Positions 33,896 to 42,721 of a DNA stretch of 64,000 nucleotides are shown here, piece by piece (the stretch's first letter is position 1; every line of letters begins with the position of its first letter). Made by a program: the position numbers and the translations under genes. The notes beneath the pieces are model-generated. The model did no database searches. It was not told the DNA's origin and was given only the letters and a program-made list of their open reading frames with translations. The DNA comes from Nitrospiria bacterium (GTDB lineage: Bacteria > Nitrospirota > Nitrospiria > JACQBZ01), in contig DATKAN010000015.1 in assembly GCA_035498035.1 (NCBI GenBank), positions 1-64,000 of the forward strand, read 5' to 3'.

Positions 33896-34608
33896 TTCGG
33901 ATGAGTCTCTTTCATTCAAAATCCCGCGGGATGCTTCTCGTGGGGCTGGCCGGACTTTTTGAACTCTGCGGTCGCGCTTTGGCCGCGCCTCTCCCCGTCG
34001 GCGACACTTTCTTGGCCGGGCTGATCCAGAATATCCAAACCGCGTACGAACAAACCACCGATTGGAGAGCCGAATTTCAGCAGGTCACTCAGATCGAGGG
34101 ATTTGATTCACCGATCAACTCGCGCGGAACGGTGTACATCAAGAAACCGGGTAAACTGCGCTGGGATTATCTGGAGCCGAATCGGCACCAAATCCTCGTC
34201 AATGAGGAAAAGATCTGGATCTACACCCCGGAGCAAAAACAGGTGATCGTGAGCCCTTTTGCCGAAATCTCCGATTCCCAATTGCCCCTCCATCTCCTAA
34301 GCGGTGTCGGCCGCCTGGACCGGGACTTCACCGTGCAGTGGAGCGATCCGACCCGGCCGCCTCCCCAGGGCCCGCCCGCGCTGACCCTGATCCCCAAAGA
34401 CCCCAACACGGGCCTGACAAAGCTACTGATGAATGTGGACCCGGTGACCTATTTCATCACACGGCTCACGTTATTTGAAGCCAACGGAAATCAATCGCGG
34501 TTTCAGTTTACACGGATCCGAAACGATACCGGACTGAAGGACCGGTTTTTTGTTTTCACGCCGCCTGCGGACGTCGTGGTGGTCGAATCGCCTCTCCGGA
34601 GGCCCTGA
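33892..34608 (+). CDS. lolA: Outer-membrane lipoprotein carrier protein LolA
   Basis: LolA takes mature lipoproteins across the periplasm to the outer membrane. The 238-residue precursor has a signal peptide ending near LAA/PLP. The conserved stretch RAEFQQVTQIEGFDSPINSRG, then KPGKLRWDYLEPNRHQILVN, is diagnostic. The ATG overlaps the ftsK stop (ATGA), an ftsK-lolA arrangement common in Gram-negatives. Predicted clients here include the lipoproteins at 979, 50.9 and 55.1 kb. Confidence 0.93.
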   Translation: MIRMSLFHSKSRGMLLVGLAGLFELCGRALAAPLPVGDTFLAGLIQNIQTAYEQTTDWRAEFQQVTQIEGFDSPINSRGTVYIKKPGKLRWDYLEPNRHQILVNEEKIWIYTPEQKQVIVSPFAEISDSQLPLHLLSGVGRLDRDFTVQWSDPTRPPPQGPPALTLIPKDPNTGLTKLLMNVDPVTYFITRLTLFEANGNQSRFQFTRIRNDTGLKDRFFVFTPPADVVVVESPLRRP

Positions 34609-34658
34609 CCTCTGCCCCGGACGCTACCAGGGGCCGGCGATCGGACGGAGTATCGGGT

Positions 34659-37600
34659 ATGAGCGGGACGGAACGGAAGACGGGATTACGCAAAAAGCTG
34701 ATCGGGGCCACCGTCCTGGTCGGAATCCTGCCCGTGATCCTGGGCTTGACCTTAACCTATCTCAAAGGAACGGTGGAACTTCGCAAATCCCTGGGTGAAA
34801 ACTTTGCGGGGCTGGCGCGCGAGGCCGCCAATAAAACCGACCTGTTGATCGATCGAAAAATCAATGAATTGACGAACGCCGCCGCCGGGGCGGACATCGT
34901 CAACGCGGTTTCGCGGGCCAATCAGGCCTATCGGGGATTGACGGAACCCGCCGTTCAGCAACGGTTAAACCGGTCGAGGCAGGACTGGGAAGAAATCCCC
35001 CGCGCCCGGGAAATTTCAGAGCGCATCCTGTCCAACCCGGCATCGGCCTATCTGGCCAAGGCCTTGACGCTTCAGGAGGGACAGGCCTCTCGTGTCGCAT
35101 TATACGTCACCGACCGACGTGGGGCTCTTGTGGCCAGCATCAACGATCGGGCCCCCTTTCTGTCGTCGGAAACAACGGAATGGAACAAGATCCTCTCGGA
35201 TGGAAACGGTCAGCCCTACATCGGAAATCTTAATCCTGACCCCAAAACCGACCGGTTTTTGATCACCATGGGCGTCCCTGTCCTTGATCCTCCCACCGAC
35301 GGCGTTGTCGGCGCCTTGATCTTGGTCAGCGATATCAAGGAGCTTTTCAAGACACGAATCGAAGAGGTTCGTTTCGGCAAAACGGGCCATGCCATGCTGA
35401 TCGACGGCAACGGCCGCGTCCTGATCTGCCCGATACTGCCGACCGGCATGCATGTCACCGATCCCCAACTTTTGAAGGTCATCACGGAGACAGAGCAACC
35501 CCACTGGACCTTGGTCCGTAACGACGCGCACGGCGGAACCAATTCGATCGTCGGGACCGCCCCGTTGGACCGTTCAAATCAGATTTTGACCCGCTCCGGT
35601 TCGGCGCCCTGGTTCAGTTTTACCCGTCAGGATCCCAACGAATTGTACGCGCCCATCCATTCCCTTTTGATCCATGTCGCGGTTTGGAGCGTGCTTCTCA
35701 TCGGTCTGATGGTTCTGCTGGCCCTGGCGGTGTCCAAGCGGCTGTTCCAGCCGGTGCACATCCTGCATGTCGGCGCCGAACTGATCGGCAAAGGCAATCT
35801 CCGGCACCGCTTGAAAATCGAGACGAACGACGAAATCGAGCAACTCGCGGAAGAATTCAACCGGATGGCCGTCCATCTTGAGGAGTCCCATACCACCCTT
35901 GAACAGCGCGTGGCGGACCGGACGAAGGAGTTGTCGGCGCTCAATACCATCGCCCTGACCGTCAACCGGTCTCTCGACCTTCAGGAAATCTTGGACTCGA
36001 CATTGGAAAAAATTCTCGACGTGATGTATGTCGAAACCGGGATCATCCACACCTGGGACGCCGCGCAAGGCCGGACGATCCTGATCGCCCATCGGGGACT
36101 CACCCATGAACAGGTCCGATCCGCCGCCAAGGTGGAGCCCGGAGATCCGATTTCTCGGAAAGCGGCCCGGCTCGGGAATGCGGTTGTGATCGAAGAAGCC
36201 GACCTTCAGGATTATACGGACAGTCCGCTCGTTCAAGGGGGCTGCCGTTCGATCCTCTGCATTCCGGTGAACAGCAAAAATCAGACGGTCGCCACCCTCA
36301 CGATTGCCAGCACGACCCCGCGGCGGTTTATCCCCTCCGATCTCCAACTGCTGTCCTCCATCGGCAACCAGATGGGCACCGCCATCGACAATGCCACGCT
36401 ATACGCGCGCGAGCGCACGACGGTCGAGCGGCTCCGGGAAATCGACCGGTTGAAGTCCGAGTTCCTGTCCAACGTCAGTCATGAGCTCCGATTGCCGCTG
36501 ACTTCGATCCTCGGTTTTTCGGAACTCCTGCTGGATCGTATCCCGGGAGATCTGACCCCGGACCAGGACGATTACGTCCGGAACATCCAGGAGAGCGGGC
36601 AGCATCTTCTGGAAATCATCAATAATCTGCTCAATCTGTCCAAATTACGATCCGGAAAGATGGAGATCCATTTTCATCCGTTCGATCTGGCTTCCTTGAT
36701 CGACGGGATCAAACGGACCACCGCCCCCCTGGTGGCCAAGAAAGGGGTGAGCCTGGAAACCCGGGTGGATCCGGAGGCGGCCTCGCTTTATACGGATGAG
36801 GGAAAAATCAAACAGATTCTGCTCAACTTGTTAAGCAACGCGATCAAATTCACCCCGACCGGTGGCGAGATCCGCGTTCGGTCAAGGCTTACGACGCTGC
36901 ACGACCGGCCGGCCGTGGCGATCGCGGTTTCGGACACCGGGATCGGCATCCGGCCGGAAGACAAGGTGAAAATTTTTGAAGCCTTCCAACAGCTGGACGG
37001 CTCTTACTCCCGAGACTATCCCGGAACAGGGTTAGGTTTGTCCATCTCCAAGCAGTTTCTGGAGCTGATCGGCGGACGCATCGATGTGGAAAGCGAGTAC
37101 GGGCGCGGCAGCACCTTCACCATCACGCTCCCGATGCAAGGGGCGTCCATGGCGTCGCCGGCCATTCCCCGGGAAATCCCTCCCGCTCCGGCGACCGAGG
37201 ATTCCAAGCCTTCGGCTTTGCCGATACCCGATCGATTGCCGGCTTGGAGGCCGGCCGAGATCAACCCGGCCGGCTCTTCCACGCTGCCACGCATTCTGGT
37301 GGTCGAAGACGACCCCACCGTTGAGCGGCTCCTGACATTGTGCTTCAATCAGGAAGGGTACCATGTCGACCATGCCACTGACGGAGAGGAGGCCGTGGAG
37401 AAGGCGGTGCTGCTCAAGCCGTTTGCGATTACCCTGGACATCATGCTGCCGCGCGAGGACGGCTGGAGCGTCCTCCAAAAATTGAAACAGCTTCCTGAGA
37501 CAAAAGACATCCCCGTCATCATCGTTTCGATCATCGAAAACCGGGAGCTGGGTTTCAGCCTGGGAGCCGCCGATTATTTTACCAAACCCATCGACCGCAA

Positions 37601-38588
37601 GGCGATTCTGGAAAGCCTGAAGAAGTTTGACCTGTCCAGCACAATCAAACGCAAACCGGTGAATATCCTGGTGATCGATGACGATCCCAAGATCCTTGAA
37701 ATGATGTCCGCCATCCTTGAATCCGAGGGCTACGGAGTGCTCCGGGCCCGGCAGGCCATGGAAGGGATTGATTTGGCGATCGAGATCCAGCCGGACTTGA
37801 TCCTCCTGGACCTCCTGTTGCCGGATATCAGCGGGTTTGAAGCGCTGGAACGACTCAAACTCCACCCGACGGCTAAAAATATTCCGGTGATCATCTTCAC
37901 GGCCCGCTCCCTGACCGAGGAAGATCGGGCCCGGCTGAATGCCAAGATCCGAGGGGTGATCCAGAAGGGTAAATCGTTACGAGAGGCGTTGTTGACCGAG
38001 ATACGGAAGTTCGAGAAGTTGTATCCCGACAAGGCCCGCATGGTGGACGGCCTGACCGGTCTTTACAACGAACGCTACCTGCAGAACCGTCTCGCCGATG
38101 AGTCAAGCCGGGCGCTTCGAATCCAGCTGACTTTTTCATTGCTTTTGGTTAACCTGGATCGATTCCAGTCCTTCAATGAGGACCACGGAGTTGAGGCGGG
38201 CAACCGGGTGATTCAGGAGACTGCCAATCTGTTGCGGAAAAACATGCGGGCGGGAAACCCCCTTTGCCGATGCGGCGGAAGCACCTTCGCCATTATCCTG
38301 ACCGAAACCACAAAGCCTTCGGCCGTGCTGGTGGGAGAGAAGATACGCGGAATCATCGAACAGCATCTGTTTGCGTCGAGCAAAGCGCCCGACGCCGGCC
38401 CGACCCCGGCCCGACATTTCACCATCAGCATCGGTCTGGCCACCTTCTTTGAAGACGGAGAGACGCCGGAGCAACTGATGGTCCGTGCCAATCAAGCCCT
38501 GGACGAGGCCCGATCGCGGGGCGGGAATTGCGTCGTGAAATATACCCACCCGTCGGCGACGGCCGAACCCTCCGGAGGGATTCGATGA
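34659..38588 (+). CDS. Hybrid sensor histidine kinase with two receivers and degenerate GGDEF
   Basis: The 1309-residue protein is a multi-module sensor. A membrane helix (residues 10-33) and a second (about 340-365) bracket a periplasmic dCACHE-like sensor. Then come HAMP (365-420), a GAF domain (about 425-590), HisKA with His608 (SHELRLPLTSILGFSELLL), and HATPase (NLLSNAIKF, DTGIGIRPED). Receivers begin near residues 877 and 1001, both with their Asp in place (TLDIMLP; LLDLLLP). A GGDEF-like domain begins near 1129 (DGLTGLYN), but its active site reads CGGSTF in place of GGDEF. It is probably catalytically dead. A single-domain regulator follows, coupled by ATGA. Confidence 0.88.
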   Translation: MSGTERKTGLRKKLIGATVLVGILPVILGLTLTYLKGTVELRKSLGENFAGLAREAANKTDLLIDRKINELTNAAAGADIVNAVSRANQAYRGLTEPAVQQRLNRSRQDWEEIPRAREISERILSNPASAYLAKALTLQEGQASRVALYVTDRRGALVASINDRAPFLSSETTEWNKILSDGNGQPYIGNLNPDPKTDRFLITMGVPVLDPPTDGVVGALILVSDIKELFKTRIEEVRFGKTGHAMLIDGNGRVLICPILPTGMHVTDPQLLKVITETEQPHWTLVRNDAHGGTNSIVGTAPLDRSNQILTRSGSAPWFSFTRQDPNELYAPIHSLLIHVAVWSVLLIGLMVLLALAVSKRLFQPVHILHVGAELIGKGNLRHRLKIETNDEIEQLAEEFNRMAVHLEESHTTLEQRVADRTKELSALNTIALTVNRSLDLQEILDSTLEKILDVMYVETGIIHTWDAAQGRTILIAHRGLTHEQVRSAAKVEPGDPISRKAARLGNAVVIEEADLQDYTDSPLVQGGCRSILCIPVNSKNQTVATLTIASTTPRRFIPSDLQLLSSIGNQMGTAIDNATLYARERTTVERLREIDRLKSEFLSNVSHELRLPLTSILGFSELLLDRIPGDLTPDQDDYVRNIQESGQHLLEIINNLLNLSKLRSGKMEIHFHPFDLASLIDGIKRTTAPLVAKKGVSLETRVDPEAASLYTDEGKIKQILLNLLSNAIKFTPTGGEIRVRSRLTTLHDRPAVAIAVSDTGIGIRPEDKVKIFEAFQQLDGSYSRDYPGTGLGLSISKQFLELIGGRIDVESEYGRGSTFTITLPMQGASMASPAIPREIPPAPATEDSKPSALPIPDRLPAWRPAEINPAGSSTLPRILVVEDDPTVERLLTLCFNQEGYHVDHATDGEEAVEKAVLLKPFAITLDIMLPREDGWSVLQKLKQLPETKDIPVIIVSIIENRELGFSLGAADYFTKPIDRKAILESLKKFDLSSTIKRKPVNILVIDDDPKILEMMSAILESEGYGVLRARQAMEGIDLAIEIQPDLILLDLLLPDISGFEALERLKLHPTAKNIPVIIFTARSLTEEDRARLNAKIRGVIQKGKSLREALLTEIRKFEKLYPDKARMVDGLTGLYNERYLQNRLADESSRALRIQLTFSLLLVNLDRFQSFNEDHGVEAGNRVIQETANLLRKNMRAGNPLCRCGGSTFAIILTETTKPSAVLVGEKIRGIIEQHLFASSKAPDAGPTPARHFTISIGLATFFEDGETPEQLMVRANQALDEARSRGGNCVVKYTHPSATAEPSGGIR

Positions 38589-39028
38589 CGACCCCCGAAG
38601 GCGCCGAGGTCGCCGGGAAGAAAGTCCTGGTGGTGGATGATGAAAAATTTGTACGCGAATTGATCAAGATCAAACTCGGTCGGTGCGGCCTCGCGGTTCT
38701 TGAGGCCAGCAACGGCCTCGAAGCCATCGAGATGGCCCGGACCCAAAGACCGGATATGATCCTGTTGGACGTGATGATGCCCAAAATGAACGGGTTCGAG
38801 GCCTGCGAAAAGCTGAAGGCAAACCCGATGACCGCCCGGATCCCGATTGTCATGTTGACGGCCCGAGGGGAACAGGCGAATCATGAAAAGGGGATCTCCC
38901 TTGGCGCGATGGACTATATGAGCAAACCCTTTAGTCCGCAGAAGTTGGCGGAACTGGTCATGGAGATTCTCGCGCGTTCTTCGTCGATATCCAGCGAGCC
39001 CGGCAAGCAAGAGAGGAAGGCTCCATAA
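38585..39028 (+). CDS. CheY-like single-domain response regulator
   Basis: Starting at the ATG at 38585 (overlapping the kinase stop) the product has 147 residues. The receiver domain is complete: VVDDEKFVRELIKIKL, phosphoacceptor D62 in ILLDVMMPK, and the Lys of YMSKPFSPQKL. The C-terminus is a short Ser/Lys-rich tail with no output domain. It probably accepts phosphate from the upstream hybrid kinase. Confidence 0.9.
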   Translation: MTTPEGAEVAGKKVLVVDDEKFVRELIKIKLGRCGLAVLEASNGLEAIEMARTQRPDMILLDVMMPKMNGFEACEKLKANPMTARIPIVMLTARGEQANHEKGISLGAMDYMSKPFSPQKLAELVMEILARSSSISSEPGKQERKAP

Positions 39029-39034
39029 GCAGGG

Positions 39035-39155
39035 AGGAGACAGCGGGGACCCGTCTCCGCCTGTCCGAGCGCGGGGTGTAGGGGGCATCGAAGGACCCGC
39101 CTTATGGATCGCCGGACGGGCACCCAATGAGGGGGCCGGCGACGTGAGCCCCCAC
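39035..39155 (-). repeat. Interspersed repeat, copy B
   Basis: On the minus strand this stretch reads GGGGGCTCACGTCGCC, GGTCCTTCGATGCCCCC and ACCCCGCGCTCGGAC, matching copies A and C over roughly 100 bases with gaps. It lies just upstream of yajQ and includes most of the intergenic region. Confidence 0.7.
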
Positions 39156-39175
39156 AATTGATAAAGGAGACTGTC

Positions 39176-39667
39176 ATGGCCAATCTCAGTTCATTCGATA
39201 TCGTTTCCAAAACCGATCTGCAGGAGGTCAAGAACGCGGTGGACCAGGCCTCCAAAGAACTGGCCCAGCGGTTCGACTTCAAAGGAAGCCAGAGCCGCAT
39301 TACGCTGGAGGGCAACGATCTGATTGTGGTGTCGGATGACGAATTCAAATTAAAGAGCGTTCTGGATATTCTTCAGTCCAAACTGGTGAAGCGCGGTGTT
39401 TCCCTTAAGGCGTTAAGTTACGGCGCCGTGGAGGAAGCCTTGGGCGGGACGGTCCGACAGAAAGCCTCGTTGCAGCAGGGGGTATCTTCGGAGCAGGCCA
39501 AAGAAATCACTAAGGCGATCCGGGATGCGAAGTTCAAGGCCCAGACCCAGATTCAGGGAGATCAAGTCCGGGTGCTGAGTAAGGACAAAGACGAGCTCCA
39601 GGCCGTAATCGCTTTTCTTAAAGGGCAGGATTTCGGTTTGCCGTTGCAGTTCACAAATTACCGGTAA
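39176..39667 (+). CDS. yajQ: YajQ-family nucleotide-binding protein
   Basis: I start at the ATG at 39176 with AAAGGAG upstream, giving 163 residues; an earlier TTG at 39158 is within the ribosome site. The sequence opens MANLSSFDIVSKTDLQEVK, and KELAQRFDFKGSQSRI plus GDQVRVLSKDKDELQAVIA are characteristic. Some YajQ proteins bind c-di-GMP and regulate transcription, but this activity is not proven for all. The gene is flanked by two copies of an interspersed repeat in the same orientation. Confidence 0.93.
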   Translation: MANLSSFDIVSKTDLQEVKNAVDQASKELAQRFDFKGSQSRITLEGNDLIVVSDDEFKLKSVLDILQSKLVKRGVSLKALSYGAVEEALGGTVRQKASLQQGVSSEQAKEITKAIRDAKFKAQTQIQGDQVRVLSKDKDELQAVIAFLKGQDFGLPLQFTNYR

Positions 39668-39699
39668 ATCCACGCGGGATTTTCTTTGCCCCGCGAGCA

Positions 39700-39838
39700 C
39701 CGCGTGCGAGAGGGGGCGCTAAGGGAGGATCGGGTTTGGTCCATCCGAGCCCGGGGCGTGGGGGCATCGGAGGACCGGCTTCATGTATTGCCACACGGGC
39801 CCCCGCTGATAATGGGTGCGACGTGAGCCCCTACGGTG
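39700..39838 (-). repeat. Interspersed repeat, copy C
   Basis: On the minus strand: GGGGCTCACGTCGCACCC, AGCGGGGGCCCGTG, GGTCCTCCGATGCCCCC and ACGCCCCGGGCTCGGA. It is the longest copy and fills the gap between the convergent yajQ and TM0106-type genes. Its right edge runs 8 bp into the 3' end of the nuclease gene. Confidence 0.7.
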
Positions 39839-41273
39839 TTCGCTCCATTTTTTCGAACCCGTCCTTGACGACCATCATCGCTTTACAATCGTCCTCATTG
39901 TAACGCAGAACCTTTTCCAGGGCATGACCGGTCCCGCCCTCGGTCGCCTGCTTGTACCAGATCATCGCGCTCTTCATGGCGTCCACTTCTGTGGCGTCTT
40001 GGGACCAATGAAACCCAAAGTACGGCGCAACGACCTTGATGCTGTATCCGGGCGTCGGCAGGATATAGGACACCTGAGCCGCCTTGCAAAGATCTTCCAG
40101 ACAGGGTAGAACCAGCGCGTTGTAGTCATCCAGGAGACCGTGTCGTTCGCTGGCCTTTCTGAGCTGAGTTTTTTCATAATGGTCCCAGTGGTAGAGACGA
40201 TAGCGCCGGGATTCTTTCCGAAGGGATTCATAAAATTCCATGAGAATCGTGGCTTCGTCGCCCGGTTTCTTGGCCAGATAGGCCACGTACGGCTCCTCCC
40301 GGTCGCCGGACCGTGCGATAAGCCCGATCAAATAGATGCAGTTCCACACCGGATCATCTTGAAACAGTTCCCCCGTTCCCTCAAGATCTAAAAACAGTTC
40401 ACGTTCCGGAGGATCTTTCACCGTCGGGTAGGGCCCGACTCGAATCGCCCGTCTTGTAAGTTGGGCTTTGGCCGAGTTCAGGATTTGCGGAATCTTCTTC
40501 GGACCCAGTCCCTTGATCGTTTTCAATGTGTTGGGATCCAGTTGGGCGAGATCCCCGAGCGTATGGATGCCCATTCGGTGAAACTTCTCGGCATGAACGG
40601 CCCCGACGTTCCAGGCCAACGTGACGTCGTGAAGATCGCGCGCCGTCTTGTTCTGAAGTCGTCTCCAGCGGGATATGCGATTGTAAACTGGGTAGGGCGC
40701 TTTTTCACTGGCAAGGATCTCCCGGGCGCGCCGAATGGCCTCCTCCACCCGGGGCTCATCATACGGAATCACGAACTCCTCGTTCAATCGGGATATCACC
40801 CGGCTTTCATTCTCAATCCCGTAGCCCTTCTTCAGGAGATAGGCGTATACCAGCGCCTGGATTTCATGTGTCTCATCCGGTGTCCCGGCCAGTTTATATT
40901 CCTCAACGACGGACCGCCCTTTTTCGACCTGGATGACATCCGGACGGGCGCGGAGGCCCAACACAACGGACTCGATGGCCCCACCGTAGATGACGACATG
41001 ACCGTATTTCAGCAATTGCCCCGTCTGAATCACGGCCGAGCCGAAGGCACGGTCCGTCAGATCGGTGAATTGTTCATGCCGTTTCCTCAATAGATCTTTC
41101 TCAATCCGCAGTCCCTGCTCTTTTAGAAAGAGGGCATACTCATCTTCAGGGTCTTTGAGCCTTGGATCCCCGTGATAGTCCTGCCACAAACCGAAGGGGT
41201 CTGAAAGGGCGAGTCCGACATCGGACGCGGGGAGCACCCAAGAATCGCCCTTGCTTGAATCCTGTTTTTTCAT
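39831..41273 (-). CDS. TM0106-type RecB-like nuclease
   Basis: The 480-residue product combines three parts. An N-terminal RecB-like nuclease core has RPDVIQ, VVEEYKLAG and EIQALVYAYLL (D, ExK and QxxxY motifs). A central helix-hairpin-helix region reads LGDLAQLDPNTLKTIKGLG. A C-terminal RNase H/DEDD-like domain has LFLDLEGTG and ends RYNEDDCKAM. This matches putative TM0106-type nucleases of unknown biological role. I chose the ATG at 41273; the TTG at 41300 overlaps the promoter spacer. The 3' end touches repeat copy C. Confidence 0.85.
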   Translation of the reverse strand: MKKQDSSKGDSWVLPASDVGLALSDPFGLWQDYHGDPRLKDPEDEYALFLKEQGLRIEKDLLRKRHEQFTDLTDRAFGSAVIQTGQLLKYGHVVIYGGAIESVVLGLRARPDVIQVEKGRSVVEEYKLAGTPDETHEIQALVYAYLLKKGYGIENESRVISRLNEEFVIPYDEPRVEEAIRRAREILASEKAPYPVYNRISRWRRLQNKTARDLHDVTLAWNVGAVHAEKFHRMGIHTLGDLAQLDPNTLKTIKGLGPKKIPQILNSAKAQLTRRAIRVGPYPTVKDPPERELFLDLEGTGELFQDDPVWNCIYLIGLIARSGDREEPYVAYLAKKPGDEATILMEFYESLRKESRRYRLYHWDHYEKTQLRKASERHGLLDDYNALVLPCLEDLCKAAQVSYILPTPGYSIKVVAPYFGFHWSQDATEVDAMKSAMIWYKQATEGGTGHALEKVLRYNEDDCKAMMVVKDGFEKMERTP

Positions 41274-41281
41274 TTTATCGA

Positions 41282-41310
41282 ATTCTACAGGTTTGGACAA
41301 AGAGGGTCAA
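41282..41310 (-). promoter_or_regulatory. Strong promoter giving a near-leaderless transcript for the TM0106-type gene
   Basis: Minus-strand -35 TTGACC (41305-41310), 17-bp spacer, -10 TAGAAT (41282-41287). The likely start sites are only 1-4 bases before the ATG at 41273. Confidence 0.6.
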
Positions 41311-41348
41311 CAGGCCTATCGGATTCAGGGCGATTAGAATATCGAATG

Positions 41349-41380
41349 TCCAGCGAGCAAAGCGAGCGAGAGGGGAAGGA
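41349..41380 (+). repeat. GCGAGC-rich sequence element
   Basis: The stretch CAGCGAGCAAAGCGAGCG followed by a purine-rich run resembles minus-strand sequence at about 46864-46896 (AGCGAGCAAGGCGAGCG). This is a possible small interspersed repeat. Confidence 0.3.
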
Positions 41381-41453
41381 CTTCGGCAAACACCGTCGAG
41401 CCGCTCCGTCCGGCCTGGCCCTTGGAGGGAGGGGGGCGCCGAGAGCCCCTATT

Positions 41454-41597
41454 TTAATTAGAATGATGGCTGATCAGGGAAACGGCCCAGAAAAGAAAGA
41501 CGAAAATCAGGAAGACCAAAGACATGAAAATAAACCGTCCGACCTCGATTAGGCGGGGAAGAACGGCTGCTTTTACTCGTGTTCGAAAACGCTTCAT
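41454..41597 (-). CDS. 47-residue single-membrane-helix protein
   Basis: Seven bases after the lpxC stop, the minus strand encodes a 47-residue frame from ATG to TAA. The product has a basic N-terminus (MKRFRTRVKAAVLPRL), a hydrophobic core (FIFMSLVFLIFVFLFWAV) and a short polar tail. It would be a small inner-membrane protein. No strong ribosome site is present, though a TATAAT sits 5 bases upstream of the ATG. The function is unknown. Confidence 0.5.
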   Translation of the reverse strand: MKRFRTRVKAAVLPRLIEVGRFIFMSLVFLIFVFLFWAVSLISHHSN

Positions 41598-41603
41598 CTT
41601 ATA

Positions 41604-42509
41604 TTATACCTGGGCGGGAATTTTGGAATCGATCGGCGAAGCCAAAGCCGATGGACGGTCCTTGACCATCGTCCAGCAATCGGTTGAGGACATGATCTCG
41701 GTGACCAGCTTCGTGTTCAACTGATGACCCGAGCAGAACGCTTCCACCTCACCTAAAATGGGCATGCCCAGCAACGAGAGATCCCCGAGAATGTCGAGGA
41801 TCTTGTGGCGGACGAACTCGTCGGCGTAGCGAAGTCCTTCTTTATTCAAGACACCGTCGGGGCCTACCACGACGGCATTCTCGAGCGATCCGCCCCGGGC
41901 CAAGCCATGGTTGCGAAGCGCCTCCACTTCCTCCAGGAAACCGAAGGTTCGGGCGGGGGCAATCCATTCCACAAAATCCTCCGAAATGGGTTCGAAGCAG
42001 CAGCTCTGATGGGCTAAGAGGGGATGATCAAACCGGATCGTGCAGTTTATGCGAAACTTCCACGAAGGCCGGATCCGGATCCACTTGCCTCCGTCGCGTA
42101 CCTCAACCGGCCGGGTGATTTTCACATACGGTTGGGGAACACCCTGTTCAAGAATTCCGGCATTAAGGATTAGATCGACAAACGGTTTGGCGCTCCCGTC
42201 CATGATCGGCAACTCGGCCGAGTCCAATTCGATAATCAAGTTGGTAATCTGAAGACCCGAGAGCGCGGCCAGCAGATGTTCGACGGTCTGGACTTTTGTT
42301 CCGTTCTCGCCAATCGTGGTGCAGAGCAAGGTCCCAACGACCTTCGTCCCATCCACCCTCACCGGAACCGGTCCGTGCGCCGTCTTCCTTAAGAAGGTGA
42401 TACCGGAATTGATCGGGGCCGGGACCAGCCTCATGGTGACGGGCCCGCCGGAATGGAGACCAACTCCTGAGCACTGAACGATTTTTTGGATTGTTTTCTG
42501 AAGATACAT
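41604..42509 (-). CDS. lpxC: UDP-3-O-acyl-N-acetylglucosamine deacetylase
   Basis: LpxC catalyses the committed step of lipid A synthesis in the cytosol. The ATG at 42509 has GGAG upstream and gives 301 residues, the family size; the frame extends to 42695 but passes through the promoter. The zinc site includes H78 in TVEHLLAAL and the HKILDILGDLSLLG motif. Also diagnostic are GVGLHSGGPV and WTARTFGFLEE-like WIAPARTFGFLEE. The upstream 200 bases are strikingly AT-rich and contain a sigma-54 site. A small membrane protein gene lies just downstream. Confidence 0.95.
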   Translation of the reverse strand: MYLQKTIQKIVQCSGVGLHSGGPVTMRLVPAPINSGITFLRKTAHGPVPVRVDGTKVVGTLLCTTIGENGTKVQTVEHLLAALSGLQITNLIIELDSAELPIMDGSAKPFVDLILNAGILEQGVPQPYVKITRPVEVRDGGKWIRIRPSWKFRINCTIRFDHPLLAHQSCCFEPISEDFVEWIAPARTFGFLEEVEALRNHGLARGGSLENAVVVGPDGVLNKEGLRYADEFVRHKILDILGDLSLLGMPILGEVEAFCSGHQLNTKLVTEIMSSTDCWTMVKDRPSALASPIDSKIPAQV

Positions 42510-42535
42510 GATAACTCCGAACGCCACTGTATCTG

Positions 42536-42551
42536 TGCAAGAGGTGTACCA
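42536..42551 (-). promoter_or_regulatory. Sigma-54 (-24/-12) promoter of lpxC
   Basis: The minus strand reads TGGTACACCTCTTGCA, with GG and GC exactly 10 bases apart and a TTGCA -12 element. The start would fall at 42525, leaving a 15-base leader with GGAG. The site matches the consensus at all invariant positions, with one change (TAC for CAC). Confidence 0.65.
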
Positions 42552-42665
42552 TGAAACAGAAATCGTAAATATATTTTTTATTATTGTATAACTGATTGTA
42601 ATACAAAAACAAAAATAAACGCATCGAAAATGATGTTTTCCAGGCAAACAAACAATTATTATTCC

Positions 42666-42685
42666 TTGTTGTATAAAGACAACAA
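42666..42685. promoter_or_regulatory. Inverted repeat upstream of lpxC, candidate activator site
   Basis: TTGTTGT-ATAAAG-ACAACAA is a perfect inverted repeat centred about 150 bp upstream of the predicted sigma-54 start, a typical enhancer distance. Confidence 0.4.
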
Positions 42686-42704
42686 AGCCGGGCATGCGTG
42701 TTGT

Positions 42705-42721
42705 GTTTTAGTCACATAAAA
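42705..42721 (-). promoter_or_regulatory. Motif shared with the fimT upstream region
   Basis: The minus strand reads TTTTATGTGACTAAAAC, centred about 188 bp before the predicted lpxC start. It matches the fimT upstream copy at all but two of the first 15 positions. Confidence 0.35.

Noticed and set aside
42510-42695. N-terminal extension of LpxC to 42695
   Set aside because: It would run through the sigma-54 site and adds 62 residues unlike any LpxC; the ATG at 42509 gives the standard length.
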